NCBI GenBank assembly: GCA_958296125.1
Contig: OY282444.1
Span: 1,731,940-1,795,939, forward strand
Origin: an uncultured Poribacteria bacterium
GTDB lineage: Bacteria > Poribacteria > WGA-4E > PCPOR2b
Length of the DNA stretch: 64,000 bases
Reading direction: 5' to 3'
Positions 18,183 through 26,681 of this stretch are shown here, piece after piece. The translations under genes and the position numbers were made by a program. The notes beneath the pieces were generated by a model, which was not told the DNA's origin, made no database searches, and was given only the letters and a program-made list of their open reading frames with translations. Positions within the stretch are counted from its first letter, which is position 1, and every line of letters starts with the position of its first letter.

Positions 18183-18873
18183 CGGTAAATTTGTAGCCAA
18201 CTCCCCAGACAGTTTTAATGTATTGGGGATGGCTCGCATCCGTCTCAATTTGTTCCCGCAATCGCCGGATGTGTACATCGACAGTACGCGTTCCTACGAA
18301 GCTATCCTGACCCCACACATAATCGAGTAAGTGATCGCGCGAATAGACACGCCCTGGGTTTCGCATCAGAAACAGTAGGAGATCAAATTCCTTCATCGTG
18401 AGTTCCAACAGTCTATGTCCGATGGTTGTCCGCCGGCGGTCAGTATCAATGGACAAATCTTTATATTTCAGTATTGCCCTCTGGTTATAGGGTTGATAAT
18501 CTTGGCGATAGGTTCTTCGTAAGATTGCTTTAACCCGCGCTAGCAATTCACGCGGGTTGAACGGTTTCGGTATATAATCATCTGCGCCAATCTCCAACCC
18601 GACGATTTTATCTACATCGGTATCCCTCGCTGTAACCATCAAAATTGGAACAGTAGACTCTGCTCGCATTTGCTTACAGACTTCAAAGCCATCCAATCCA
18701 GGTAACATAATGTCGAGGATAACTAGATCGGGGAGGTCTTGGCGCATTCTATCAAGAGCTTCAATCCCGTCGTAGGCTTTGATAACCCCATATCCCTCTC
18801 CCGTCAGATAATCACCGATAAAATCAACGATATCTGCTTCATCATCGACAACTAGGATTTTATAAGTTTTCAT
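18175..18873 (-). CDS. OmpR/PhoB-family response regulator
   Basis: A 232-residue two-domain regulator. The receiver has the acidic pair D10-D11, the phospho-acceptor D54 in V-I-L-D-I-M-L-P, T81 and K103 in I-P-K-P-F. The winged-helix DNA-binding domain (about 135-230) contains L-T-x-K-E-F-D-L-L-x-F-L and R-T-V-D-V-H-I-R-R-L-R-E. The ATG at 18873 (M-K-T-Y-K-I-L-V-V-D-D) is chosen over an upstream in-frame start because it begins at the fold. No histidine kinase is adjacent. Its 3' end overlaps the outer-membrane protein gene by 8 bp, so that gene is a natural co-expressed partner or target. Confidence 0.93.
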   Translation of the reverse strand: MKTYKILVVDDEADIVDFIGDYLTGEGYGVIKAYDGIEALDRMRQDLPDLVILDIMLPGLDGFEVCKQMRAESTVPILMVTARDTDVDKIVGLEIGADDYIPKPFNPRELLARVKAILRRTYRQDYQPYNQRAILKYKDLSIDTDRRRTTIGHRLLELTMKEFDLLLFLMRNPGRVYSRDHLLDYVWGQDSFVGTRTVDVHIRRLREQIETDASHPQYIKTVWGVGYKFTDE

Positions 18874-19394
18874 TGCAATCGCTCGCCTTGGAACCGTACG
18901 CAAGTTTATAACTTTCCGGGTTGCGGTTGTAAGAATACGCTGTTGGGGATGGGTTTATCAGTAGTCCTAAAGAAAATCCAGCGGCTTGAGGAGATATCCC
19001 TCACGGTGTCGGATATGAAGCCTAAAACGTGAGGCATAATCCTCCCCACGTTGCCGTTACGATTATTATACTTTATGTCCACATCCATGTCAAATTTCAT
19101 GTTGGAAAGCAATGGGCTAAAAGACTCTGAAATCGGCAGTTTTTTTTGTAATATTCATGAAATTGGGATATAATTATAGTCATTAGGGAAGTAACACGGT
19201 GGCGTTGTCTGAGTAGAGAATTAATTTTGCCACTTGACATGAGCAGAAGCACTTGATCTCTGCTTCTTTTTCTGTTATAATAACTGACCAAAGTAATAGC
19301 ATTGAGAGCAGCGTAATAGATTACAACACCACAACCTATCAGCGATGACGTTGTTCATACGAACCCTTCAACCCCAATTCGGAAGGAGCCAATA
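18874..19394. other. 520-bp divergent intergenic region
   Basis: The region separates the minus-strand regulator from the plus-strand reductase. It holds the promoter and hairpin described separately at 19245-19281. A second TTGACA at 19234-19239 has no -10 at proper spacing. No gene is supported here. Confidence 0.4.
19245..19281 (+). promoter_or_regulatory. Candidate sigma-70 promoter with overlapping hairpin, upstream of the reductase
   Basis: TTGATC at 19253-19258 and TATAAT at 19276-19281 are separated by exactly 17 bp. A 7-bp inverted repeat (AGAAGCA at 19245-19251, TGCTTCT at 19261-19267) flanks the -35 and is followed by four T residues. The repeat could be an operator or a terminator reading from upstream. 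The reductase ATG lies 114 bp after the -10. Confidence 0.5.
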
Positions 19395-21833
19395 ATGGCG
19401 ACAGAAAGTTTAGCCCCTTTTAATGCGGATGCGATATCCCCAGAGTCTGCCCGCGCAATTGAAATTTATGAGATGCAGCTGGAGCGTGTTCAAGCGGGTC
19501 AGATGCCAGAGGAGATTTTCCTCGAATTCAGACTCCGTCACGGCGTTTATGGACAGCGTGATGAAGGTTCACAGATGATTCGCGTAAAAATTCCATTCGG
19601 TGGTCTGAATGCGAAACAACTGGAAATGCTGGCCGATGTTGCCGAAGAATTCTCGGATAATATCATTCACATCACGACTCGCCAAGATGTGCAGTATCAT
19701 TATGTCGACATTGACAATACGCCAGAGTTAATGCGTCGATTGGCGTCTGTTGGTATAACAACCCAGGAGGCGTGCGGCAATGTGGTTCGGAATGTCACCG
19801 CTTGCCCACTTTCTGGCGTGTGTAACGATGAACCGTTTGATGTAACGCCTCACTCCAAGGCACTGTCCGCCTTTCTGTTGGGGCATCAGGATGCACAAGA
19901 CTTCGGACGCAAGTTCAAGATTGCGTTTTCCGGATGCCATGAACACGCCTGTGGCTTAGGATACATGCACGATATTGGCGCAGTTGCAGCGATTAAAGAG
20001 GTTGATGGAAAACCGAAGCGTGGATTTAAGTTGCTTGTCGGTGGCGGTCTTGGTGCCGTGCCACATCAGGCAAAAGTCTTTGACGAGTTTGTACCTGAAG
20101 AGGAATTGCTACCAATTTCACAAGCAATCTCGAAGGTATTCACCCGTCTCGGGGAACGTAAAAATCGCAACAAGGCGCGGATGAAGTTCGTCGTGGCAAA
20201 ACTCGGCATTGAAGAATTTCGTCGCCTTGTGTTGGAAGAGCGCGAACAGTTGCGCCATGACCCCGCGTGGATTGCTCATCTCGACAATCTAGATGCGTAT
20301 GACGAAACACCGCTGAAACCGCCGACGCAGCTCAACGGTGCCTCGAAACCGGAAGGATTTGATCAGTGGCATGCCACGAACGTGCGTCTGCAACCACAAC
20401 CGGGATACGCGGTCGTCAATATCACCTTGCCACTCGGAGATATCACTGCGGATCAAACACGGGCATTGGCGGATGTCTCGCGCAAGTATGTGAAGGACAC
20501 CATTCGCACGACTGTCGAGCAGAATCTTGTATTGCGTTGGGTCAGCCTGAGCGATCTGCCTGCCCTCTATCAGGAGCTCAAAGCAATCGGCTTAGGTGCA
20601 TCGGGTGCCGAAAGCACGGTTGATATTACAGCATGCCCTGGCACCGATTCCTGCAAACTAGGTATCTCATCTTCTCGCGGGTTAGCCGCTTACTTGCGGA
20701 ATTACTTCATCGAAACCGGGGTGAAGGAGGAGATCCAAGATCTGCGAATCAAGATCAGCGGTTGCCCCAATTCATGCGGTCAGCACCACATCGCAAACAT
20801 CGGCTTCTTCGGCTCATCACGACGTATGGGGAAACATAGTGCCCCGTATTATCAGGTCATGTTGGGTGGTCACGCTACCGAGAATGCAAGTGCTTATGGA
20901 CTTGCCGCAGGGAAGATTCACGGCAAGAACATCCCGCAATTTATCGAGCACTTGACAGGAAGGTACCTTGAGGAACGGCGCGACGATGAACCGTTCACCG
21001 ACTACATTGCGAGACTTGGCAAGCCCAAGATTAAGACAATCCTCCGCGAGTATGATAAGATCCCTTCCTTCGAGGAAGATCCCAGCTACTATATTGACAC
21101 CGGTGACACGAAGGAATTTCAACTCAAAACGGGGGTTGGTGAGTGTGCAGGGCAGTTGGTAGAGTTGGTATCATACATACTTGAGGAAGCGGACCGGCTG
21201 ATCTATGAGTCGGGGGTTGATCTGGAGAACGACCAATATGTGGATTCCGCTCAGCACGCTTACGAAGCGATGATCAAAGCCGCGGACGCATTGCTGACGA
21301 CCGAAGGGCTGCAACACATTGACGACGAGACGACGGTCAGGGAATTCCGAAGTCGGTTCTTTGAACCGGGAATTGTCTTCCCCGGCTTTGGAGCGCACCT
21401 ATTTAAGGCGGTCGAGGAGGATTCCAGCACCTTTGATAGGGAGCTAACGCACCGCCGCGTCGAGGAAGCGACCCTCTTTGTTGAGGAAGCACATAATGTC
21501 TACGGACGGATGCGGATTCGGCAGGAGGAGGAAGCAAGCACTAAGAAGCGCGAAGCTCGACCGGCACGCATCCCCAAGGCACCGCCGAAAGCGAAAAAGG
21601 TCGAGGAAATCGTTGATAGTCTTGACCTCAAAGGTGTAGCGTGTCCGTTCAATTACGTGCAAGCGAAAATTCGTTTGGAGACGATGAATGTCGGTCAGCT
21701 GTTGGAAATCACGATTGACGATGGCGAACCGATTGAAAATGTTCCCAAGAGCCTCACGAATGATGGGCATGAGATTACTGATACCAAGAAGATTGGTCAG
21801 CACTATCGGCTCGTGATTCGTAAAGGTGAATAA
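19395..21833 (+). CDS. Siroheme sulfite/nitrite reductase fused to HEPN-like and TusA domains
   Basis: An 812-residue protein. Residues about 1-565 form the two-fold repeated ferredoxin-dependent sulfite/nitrite reductase. The [4Fe-4S]-siroheme cysteines are C414, C420 (T-A-C-P-G-T-D-S-C) and C457, C461 (G-C-P-N-S-C). The first half also keeps a Cys pair (C137, C143) and G-C-H-E-H-A-C at 181-186. Residues about 577-705 are an all-helical segment resembling HEPN-type domains. Residues about 738-812 form a TusA/SirA domain with L-K-G-V-A-C-P, whose Cys normally carries persulfide sulfur. Reduced sulfide may thus pass to a built-in sulfur carrier. The RBS GGAAGGAG is ideal. A terminator follows. 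Confidence 0.88.
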   Translation: MATESLAPFNADAISPESARAIEIYEMQLERVQAGQMPEEIFLEFRLRHGVYGQRDEGSQMIRVKIPFGGLNAKQLEMLADVAEEFSDNIIHITTRQDVQYHYVDIDNTPELMRRLASVGITTQEACGNVVRNVTACPLSGVCNDEPFDVTPHSKALSAFLLGHQDAQDFGRKFKIAFSGCHEHACGLGYMHDIGAVAAIKEVDGKPKRGFKLLVGGGLGAVPHQAKVFDEFVPEEELLPISQAISKVFTRLGERKNRNKARMKFVVAKLGIEEFRRLVLEEREQLRHDPAWIAHLDNLDAYDETPLKPPTQLNGASKPEGFDQWHATNVRLQPQPGYAVVNITLPLGDITADQTRALADVSRKYVKDTIRTTVEQNLVLRWVSLSDLPALYQELKAIGLGASGAESTVDITACPGTDSCKLGISSSRGLAAYLRNYFIETGVKEEIQDLRIKISGCPNSCGQHHIANIGFFGSSRRMGKHSAPYYQVMLGGHATENASAYGLAAGKIHGKNIPQFIEHLTGRYLEERRDDEPFTDYIARLGKPKIKTILREYDKIPSFEEDPSYYIDTGDTKEFQLKTGVGECAGQLVELVSYILEEADRLIYESGVDLENDQYVDSAQHAYEAMIKAADALLTTEGLQHIDDETTVREFRSRFFEPGIVFPGFGAHLFKAVEEDSSTFDRELTHRRVEEATLFVEEAHNVYGRMRIRQEEEASTKKREARPARIPKAPPKAKKVEEIVDSLDLKGVACPFNYVQAKIRLETMNVGQLLEITIDDGEPIENVPKSLTNDGHEITDTKKIGQHYRLVIRKGE

Positions 21834-21854
21834 CAGATAAGGTATCGTCAAAGT

Positions 21855-21899
21855 AAAGCGTGATGGACTGCAGCAGGGTTCGTCACGCTTTATTTTTTT
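21855..21899 (+). terminator. Rho-independent terminator after the reductase
   Basis: A 9-bp stem, AAAGCGTGA (21855-21863) with TCACGCTTT (21883-21891), is followed by a T-rich tract TATTTTTTT. It ends 57 bp before the RavA-like gene and isolates the two transcription units. Confidence 0.88.
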
Positions 21900-21955
21900 A
21901 GTGGGGACGTGGATAACCAGACTTATCAAACAGTAAAAAATTATGGAGAATTTGT

Positions 21956-23467
21956 TTGAAAGAGAGAATTATAAAAATTATTGAAAGCCTGAATGAAGGA
22001 ATTCATGAAAGAGAGGAAACTATCGCCGTTTCGTTTTTGGCTGCTTTATCAAATCAGAATGTTTTCTTGTTTGGTCCACCTGGGACCGCAAAAAGTCTGA
22101 TAGCCCGCCGTTTGTCCCATGCTTTTGAAACCAATAGTTATTTTGAATACTTAATGCACCGTTTCAGTACTCCAGAGGAGGTATTTGGACCTGTCTCGAT
22201 TACTGAACTAAAAAAAGATAACTTCCTCCGAAAGACAGCAGGGTTTCTGCCCCAATCTGATTTTGCATTTTTAGATGAAATTTGGAAATCGAGTCCTGCT
22301 ATCCTAAATACACTTCTAACCATTATCAATGAAAAGCTATTTCGCAACGGCACGAAGGTGGAAGAGGCTCCCTTGAAGGCATTGATTGCCGCCTCAAACG
22401 AAACACCGCCTCCAGGGCAAGGACTAGAAGCACTATATGACCGCTTTCTCGTTCGGTTAAATGTTTTGCCGATGGAGGTGAAAGACAGTTTTGAAGCCTT
22501 ACTAAATTCACAACCAACCCATGCAAAAGTAAAATTACCTGAGGACTTGGCTATAAAACATGAAGAGTGGGAGGAGTGGTGTAATGGTATTTATTCAATT
22601 AAACTTTCGGAAGAAACCCTGAACATAATACACGATATTCGGCTCTCTTTTGAGGAAAAGGGAGAAGAACTCAATGTATATGTTTCAGACCGGCGTTGGC
22701 AGAAAACCTCAATTTTGCTTAAAGCCGCAGCATTCTTTTGTGATAGAAAAGAAACAAATTTAGTTGATACTTTATTGCTGCGCCACTGCTTGTGGACGAC
22801 GAAAGATAATTACCCAGAGGTAGTAAAAATAGTTGAGGATGCTGTGAGAAATCGTGGCTTTGAAACGGGCTTCAGTCCGCATGAAATTGACGATGAAAAA
22901 CAGGATTTAGATAAAGAAATTAACAAAGAGCTTTATTATAGCGAGGATGTCTATAAGACTGAAAATCTTAGTGGTCAGGAATATTTCAAACACAATCTAA
23001 CAGGATCTGGTCGCCAACAGACTTTTTATATTCCAGTAAACAAAATGAAAAGCACAGATAAGTTTCACCCAATAGCTAAGGAAGGAAACGAAATTAATGG
23101 GATTAGGTGTTGCTTTGACGGTCAGGGAACTTGTTCAATTGAAAGACTGGACCATCGTTATTATCATGAATGGACTCAACTGGAACCCTTCTCTCCCCAA
23201 GTATTACTTCACAAAGGAGACAAGAAAACAGATGTCAACTCAAGGCTTATTGAATCATTCGGGGAAGCCGTGCTGGAATTACGCCATAAAATCGAGGAAA
23301 TTATAGAGCAAATTGAAGCTAGGTTAGACCAGTTTAAGACAAAATTGGAGACACCTTTTGTCCCTGAACACACACGCAACATTGCTTTAGAAGGTATAGA
23401 GAAGCAGTTAGAAGATATGAAGTTGAGACATAAGGACTGTGACCGCTTAAAAAGTTTAATAGGATGA
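21956..23467 (+). CDS. ravA: MoxR-family AAA+ ATPase, RavA type
   Basis: A 503-residue hexameric-type AAA+ protein. Walker A is G-P-P-G-T-A-K-S (40-47), Walker B F-A-F-L-D-E (103-108), sensor 1 N149 in A-A-S-N-E, and the Arg finger R163 in Y-D-R-F. The C-terminal half contains a beta-rich insert and a coiled-coil, matching RavA rather than short MoxR proteins (E. coli RavA is 498). RavA works with ViaA; in E. coli the pair acts with respiratory Fe-S proteins and phospholipids and sensitises cells to aminoglycosides. The start is TTG at 21956, with GGAG 7 bp upstream. The stop overlaps the next ATG (ATGA). The region is AT-richer than its neighbours. Confidence 0.88.
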   Translation: MKERIIKIIESLNEGIHEREETIAVSFLAALSNQNVFLFGPPGTAKSLIARRLSHAFETNSYFEYLMHRFSTPEEVFGPVSITELKKDNFLRKTAGFLPQSDFAFLDEIWKSSPAILNTLLTIINEKLFRNGTKVEEAPLKALIAASNETPPPGQGLEALYDRFLVRLNVLPMEVKDSFEALLNSQPTHAKVKLPEDLAIKHEEWEEWCNGIYSIKLSEETLNIIHDIRLSFEEKGEELNVYVSDRRWQKTSILLKAAAFFCDRKETNLVDTLLLRHCLWTTKDNYPEVVKIVEDAVRNRGFETGFSPHEIDDEKQDLDKEINKELYYSEDVYKTENLSGQEYFKHNLTGSGRQQTFYIPVNKMKSTDKFHPIAKEGNEINGIRCCFDGQGTCSIERLDHRYYHEWTQLEPFSPQVLLHKGDKKTDVNSRLIESFGEAVLELRHKIEEIIEQIEARLDQFKTKLETPFVPEHTRNIALEGIEKQLEDMKLRHKDCDRLKSLIG

Positions 23468-25005
23468 GCATGAACAAAAAATCAGTTGAGAATGAAACAC
23501 AAGAAATATTAGAGGAGTTGTCTCAAGAGTTCCCCGTAGCAAAAGAGGGGGCTATCAGAGAACAGCTATCGTCAGAGATTGAAACTGAACAAAGGAATAC
23601 TCACAGGCATTTAAGACGGGATAATCCATTTAGGGAAAGCCAGATTGCCCTGCAGCGCACGGAAAACGAATTAGAAACAAAAAATACCGCAACGATAGAG
23701 CAGATAAAGCAAGACTTTCGACACTTCCAAGCGTTGGCAAAACAAACAAACTCAAGAATTGATGAAAAGTATTGGTTGTCGGAGCTCCAGAAACTCAAAG
23801 GAAATCAGCAGCGTCAAGCCAAGTTACAAACTCTCGTCAAAAAATATAATTCAGGCAACCGGAAGAGAAAAGAAAATGATCTTAAAAAAGTGCACGAGGA
23901 GCAGGTCATTTTTCGGAAACTTTTACTGCAACAGTGGAGAAAATTGTTAGACCAACAGTTTGCCAAATGGGAAATAGAAACAATCCAAAGATTTAGGCGA
24001 CAATTATTGAACCGATTAAAGGCATGGCTAAAAAATCTCCAATTGCTTGCAGATACATTAGACGAGTTATCTATTGAACCGGGCTTACTGTTTGATCTAT
24101 CAAAGGACAATTTGTCTCTATCAAATATTGAACAACTAAAGAAATGGGTATCATATATTTCAAAAGATGAAGGAGTTAAAGAATTATGTGACATGCTGGG
24201 CCGCCTCCGCCGGGCTGAGAAAACAATGCGGCAAGAACTCGTCAAAAACTCATTAACTGTTACAGAATATGTTCCAGACATAAACTCCAGAGAAGAAATA
24301 GTAGGCGTTTACTTAGGAAAAGATATCGAACACGCGCTACCCCAAGAAATAGCATTGCTTTCCGATGATGAGACCTCAATATTGTTTGACATGAAATTTG
24401 TGGAAGGTCGCTTGATGTGTTTTGAAATGGAAGGTATGCAGACAAGCTCCCATGAGGTTGAAGAAGAACACACGATTGAGGTTGAGGAGGAAGAAAAGTT
24501 AGGACCTATCATAATCTGTGTTGATACCAGTGGTTCAATGCAAGGCTCTCCTGAAACCATAGCCAAGGCTGTTACCTTATTTATGGCCACTCGTGCCCGC
24601 TCACAAAAACGAGACTGTCTCTTAATCAATTTTTCAACAGGTATAGAAACTTTAGATTTGTCGGGGCAAATTGGTATGACAAAAGTGATTGAGTTTTTAC
24701 AGCGTTCTTTTTATGGTGGGACAGACGCAGGTCCTGCACTTACCCATGCCCTTAATATGATGAACGACAAACAATATAACCAGTCTGACCTACTTATCAT
24801 TTCAGATTTTATGATGGCCGCGTTGCCTGAATCATTGCATGAAAAAATCTCAAATGCGAAAGAAAATAAAAATCGATTTTATTCGTTGTCCATAGGGGAC
24901 CTATTCTTAAGTGAAAGGCTACAGGAGATATTCGACAATGAATGGGTTTATAATCCGAGCAATTCTAGTATCAGTTCGATTCAAAACATCGTAAGATCAA
25001 TTTAA
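23464..25005 (+). CDS. viaA: VWA-domain protein, ViaA type
   Basis: A 513-residue partner of the preceding ATPase. The N-terminal 260 residues are charged, helical and partly coiled-coil. The C-terminal von Willebrand factor A domain has a complete MIDAS: D-T-S-G-S-M (354-359), the Thr in F-Y-G-G-T-D, and D in I-I-S-D-F-M. ViaA proteins stimulate and target the RavA ATPase. The 4-bp overlap with the ravA stop indicates translational coupling. E. coli ViaA is 483 residues. An acidic stretch (E-V-E-E-E-E-K) precedes the VWA domain. Confidence 0.88.
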   Translation: MSMNKKSVENETQEILEELSQEFPVAKEGAIREQLSSEIETEQRNTHRHLRRDNPFRESQIALQRTENELETKNTATIEQIKQDFRHFQALAKQTNSRIDEKYWLSELQKLKGNQQRQAKLQTLVKKYNSGNRKRKENDLKKVHEEQVIFRKLLLQQWRKLLDQQFAKWEIETIQRFRRQLLNRLKAWLKNLQLLADTLDELSIEPGLLFDLSKDNLSLSNIEQLKKWVSYISKDEGVKELCDMLGRLRRAEKTMRQELVKNSLTVTEYVPDINSREEIVGVYLGKDIEHALPQEIALLSDDETSILFDMKFVEGRLMCFEMEGMQTSSHEVEEEHTIEVEEEEKLGPIIICVDTSGSMQGSPETIAKAVTLFMATRARSQKRDCLLINFSTGIETLDLSGQIGMTKVIEFLQRSFYGGTDAGPALTHALNMMNDKQYNQSDLLIISDFMMAALPESLHEKISNAKENKNRFYSLSIGDLFLSERLQEIFDNEWVYNPSNSSISSIQNIVRSI

Positions 25006-25102
25006 GATATAGTTAAGTATTCCTAAGTCTTCCATTGTGCTCAGACGAGAAGCAAGACACTGAACTTTTTCGTTGGAATTGAAAGGAGAAACTTATTAGG
25101 CA

Positions 25103-26092
25103 ATGACACTTAAGGAGCACCTTGACGACATACGCAACAATTTAAGAGAAGAGATATTTACAAATGAGGCATCGGTTTCTCAGGGCATCTTACTTAGGCT
25201 ACTCCGCGCACTGGGTTGGCCAGAGTCTAATACGCAGGTTGTCATTCCTGAATACTCAGTTGAAGGGGGCAGAGTAGATTTTGCACTGTGTCATCCTCCA
25301 TCAAAGCCGCTGGTCTTCATTGAGGTCAAGGCAGTTGGCCAAATTGAAGGGGCGGAGAGACAGCTGTTTGAATACGTTCATAGGGGGGTGCTAATCGCTA
25401 TCCTCACCGATGGTCGAGAATGGCGGTTTTTTCAACCGGATGATCAAGGAGATTACAGAGACCGTAGGGTATACAAGCTGGATCTGATCGAAACAGACAA
25501 TCAGGAAAGTTCCGAACGTCTTAACAGATACCTGAACTACGAGTTGATACGCACCGGTGAAGCCATTAGGGCAATCGAAACCGACTATCGGGACATCTTC
25601 AGGCAGAGACATATTGAGACAAGTTTGTCAGAAGCATGGATCAAATTGGTGGAGGAAGCCGATGAGTTTTTGATAGATGTAGTGGCGGAGAAAATGGAAA
25701 GTCTGTGTGCGTATAAACCAACAGGCGAGCAGGTGTTAGATTTTCTGAAAAGCCTAGGCGGGGATAGGTCACCCCCGGAAAAAGATCCTTCTCCACCAAA
25801 CCCCCCGGGTAAAAAAACACGCCTTGCCGTAACTATGCCCAATGGAGAAAGGATTGATCATCACAACGCAACAGACACTTTTGCTGAGGTAATTGAAAAG
25901 CTAGGAATAAATCAGGTGGGGAGTGTTTATCCTGATCTCATCTCTACCTCGAAATCATCTAAATATGGATATCAGGTTGGGCAGCATTATATAAACAATC
26001 AGACAGACACGAAGGACAAGAAGCGAATCCTAGAAACTATTGCTGACAAGCTTGGGGCACAGCTAAAAGTAGAAATCATCTCCAAAAATTGA
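25103..26092 (+). CDS. HsdR-N-like PD-(D/E)XK protein
   Basis: A 329-residue protein. The N-terminal 130 residues match the type I restriction HsdR_N fold: R-V-D59-F followed by V-F-I-E74-V-K76, giving a complete D-ExK nuclease core, then Q-L-F-E-Y and I-L-T-D-G-R-E-W. No helicase or methylase follows, so this is not a type I system. A proline-rich linker (about 222-238) joins a second domain of about 90 residues beginning M-P-N-G-E-R-I-D, which I do not recognise. It lies 97 bp after the VWA gene on the same strand. Stand-alone proteins of this kind are common in defence islands. A nuclease role is inferred. Confidence 0.72.
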   Translation: MTLKEHLDDIRNNLREEIFTNEASVSQGILLRLLRALGWPESNTQVVIPEYSVEGGRVDFALCHPPSKPLVFIEVKAVGQIEGAERQLFEYVHRGVLIAILTDGREWRFFQPDDQGDYRDRRVYKLDLIETDNQESSERLNRYLNYELIRTGEAIRAIETDYRDIFRQRHIETSLSEAWIKLVEEADEFLIDVVAEKMESLCAYKPTGEQVLDFLKSLGGDRSPPEKDPSPPNPPGKKTRLAVTMPNGERIDHHNATDTFAEVIEKLGINQVGSVYPDLISTSKSSKYGYQVGQHYINNQTDTKDKKRILETIADKLGAQLKVEIISKN

Positions 26093-26215
26093 ATTGATGA
26101 ATCGGGAATTGGAAAATTATTAATGATGGATATGGAGGCATACCGCACACGCCATTACTCTTGACGGTAGAGAACTATGGTTTTATAATATTAACAAGAC
26201 TAGGACAGAGGATAT

Positions 26216-26611
26216 ATGTTTTTTACATTACTGTTGGTCACATTCGTCTTAGCGGCTGCTGTCTCATTTTGCGTCGTAAAGGTCTTTGATAAGCCAATAT
26301 CCGCCATTTTTAGGCGCATCATTCAGGACGAGATCAGCAGTGCATGGCATAAGTATGTGAAATTTGCTGCTTATGTGGTCGGTATTTCCGGTGGCGTAAG
26401 AATACACCAGCTAGAAAAGTACATAAGTCCATTTGCCGAACATTCTCAGATATTAGAGTTGAATGATAGGCGATGGATACTAGAAGTATATCGCACCATT
26501 ATTAGCACTCTTCAAGCAATTGCTTGGATGTACTTAGTAGTATTTATATTCGCCTTAATCGCGTACGTCATAGTTAAGGCTTTTGAGTTAAGGCGTGCGA
26601 AAGAAAAATAA
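26216..26611 (+). CDS. Small integral membrane protein, unknown
   Basis: A 131-residue protein with an N-terminal TM segment (about 1-22), an amphipathic or membrane-associated stretch near 47-62 and a C-terminal TM (about 98-122), ending in a basic tail. No family is recognised. It shares the AT-rich composition of the RavA-ViaA-nuclease block and lies 124 bp after the nuclease-like gene. The ATG at 26216 has AGAGGA about 6 bp upstream. Confidence 0.6.
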   Translation: MFFTLLLVTFVLAAAVSFCVVKVFDKPISAIFRRIIQDEISSAWHKYVKFAAYVVGISGGVRIHQLEKYISPFAEHSQILELNDRRWILEVYRTIISTLQAIAWMYLVVFIFALIAYVIVKAFELRRAKEK

Positions 26612-26681
26612 ATGCACCCTACCAAATACAGTAAACGGGGACTCACCTCCCATAGAAAGGAATTGACAGTTATAATTACCT

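Noticed and set aside
25103-26092. Type I restriction system
   Set aside because: Only the HsdR N-terminal-like domain is present; no helicase motor, specificity or methylase subunit is in the window.
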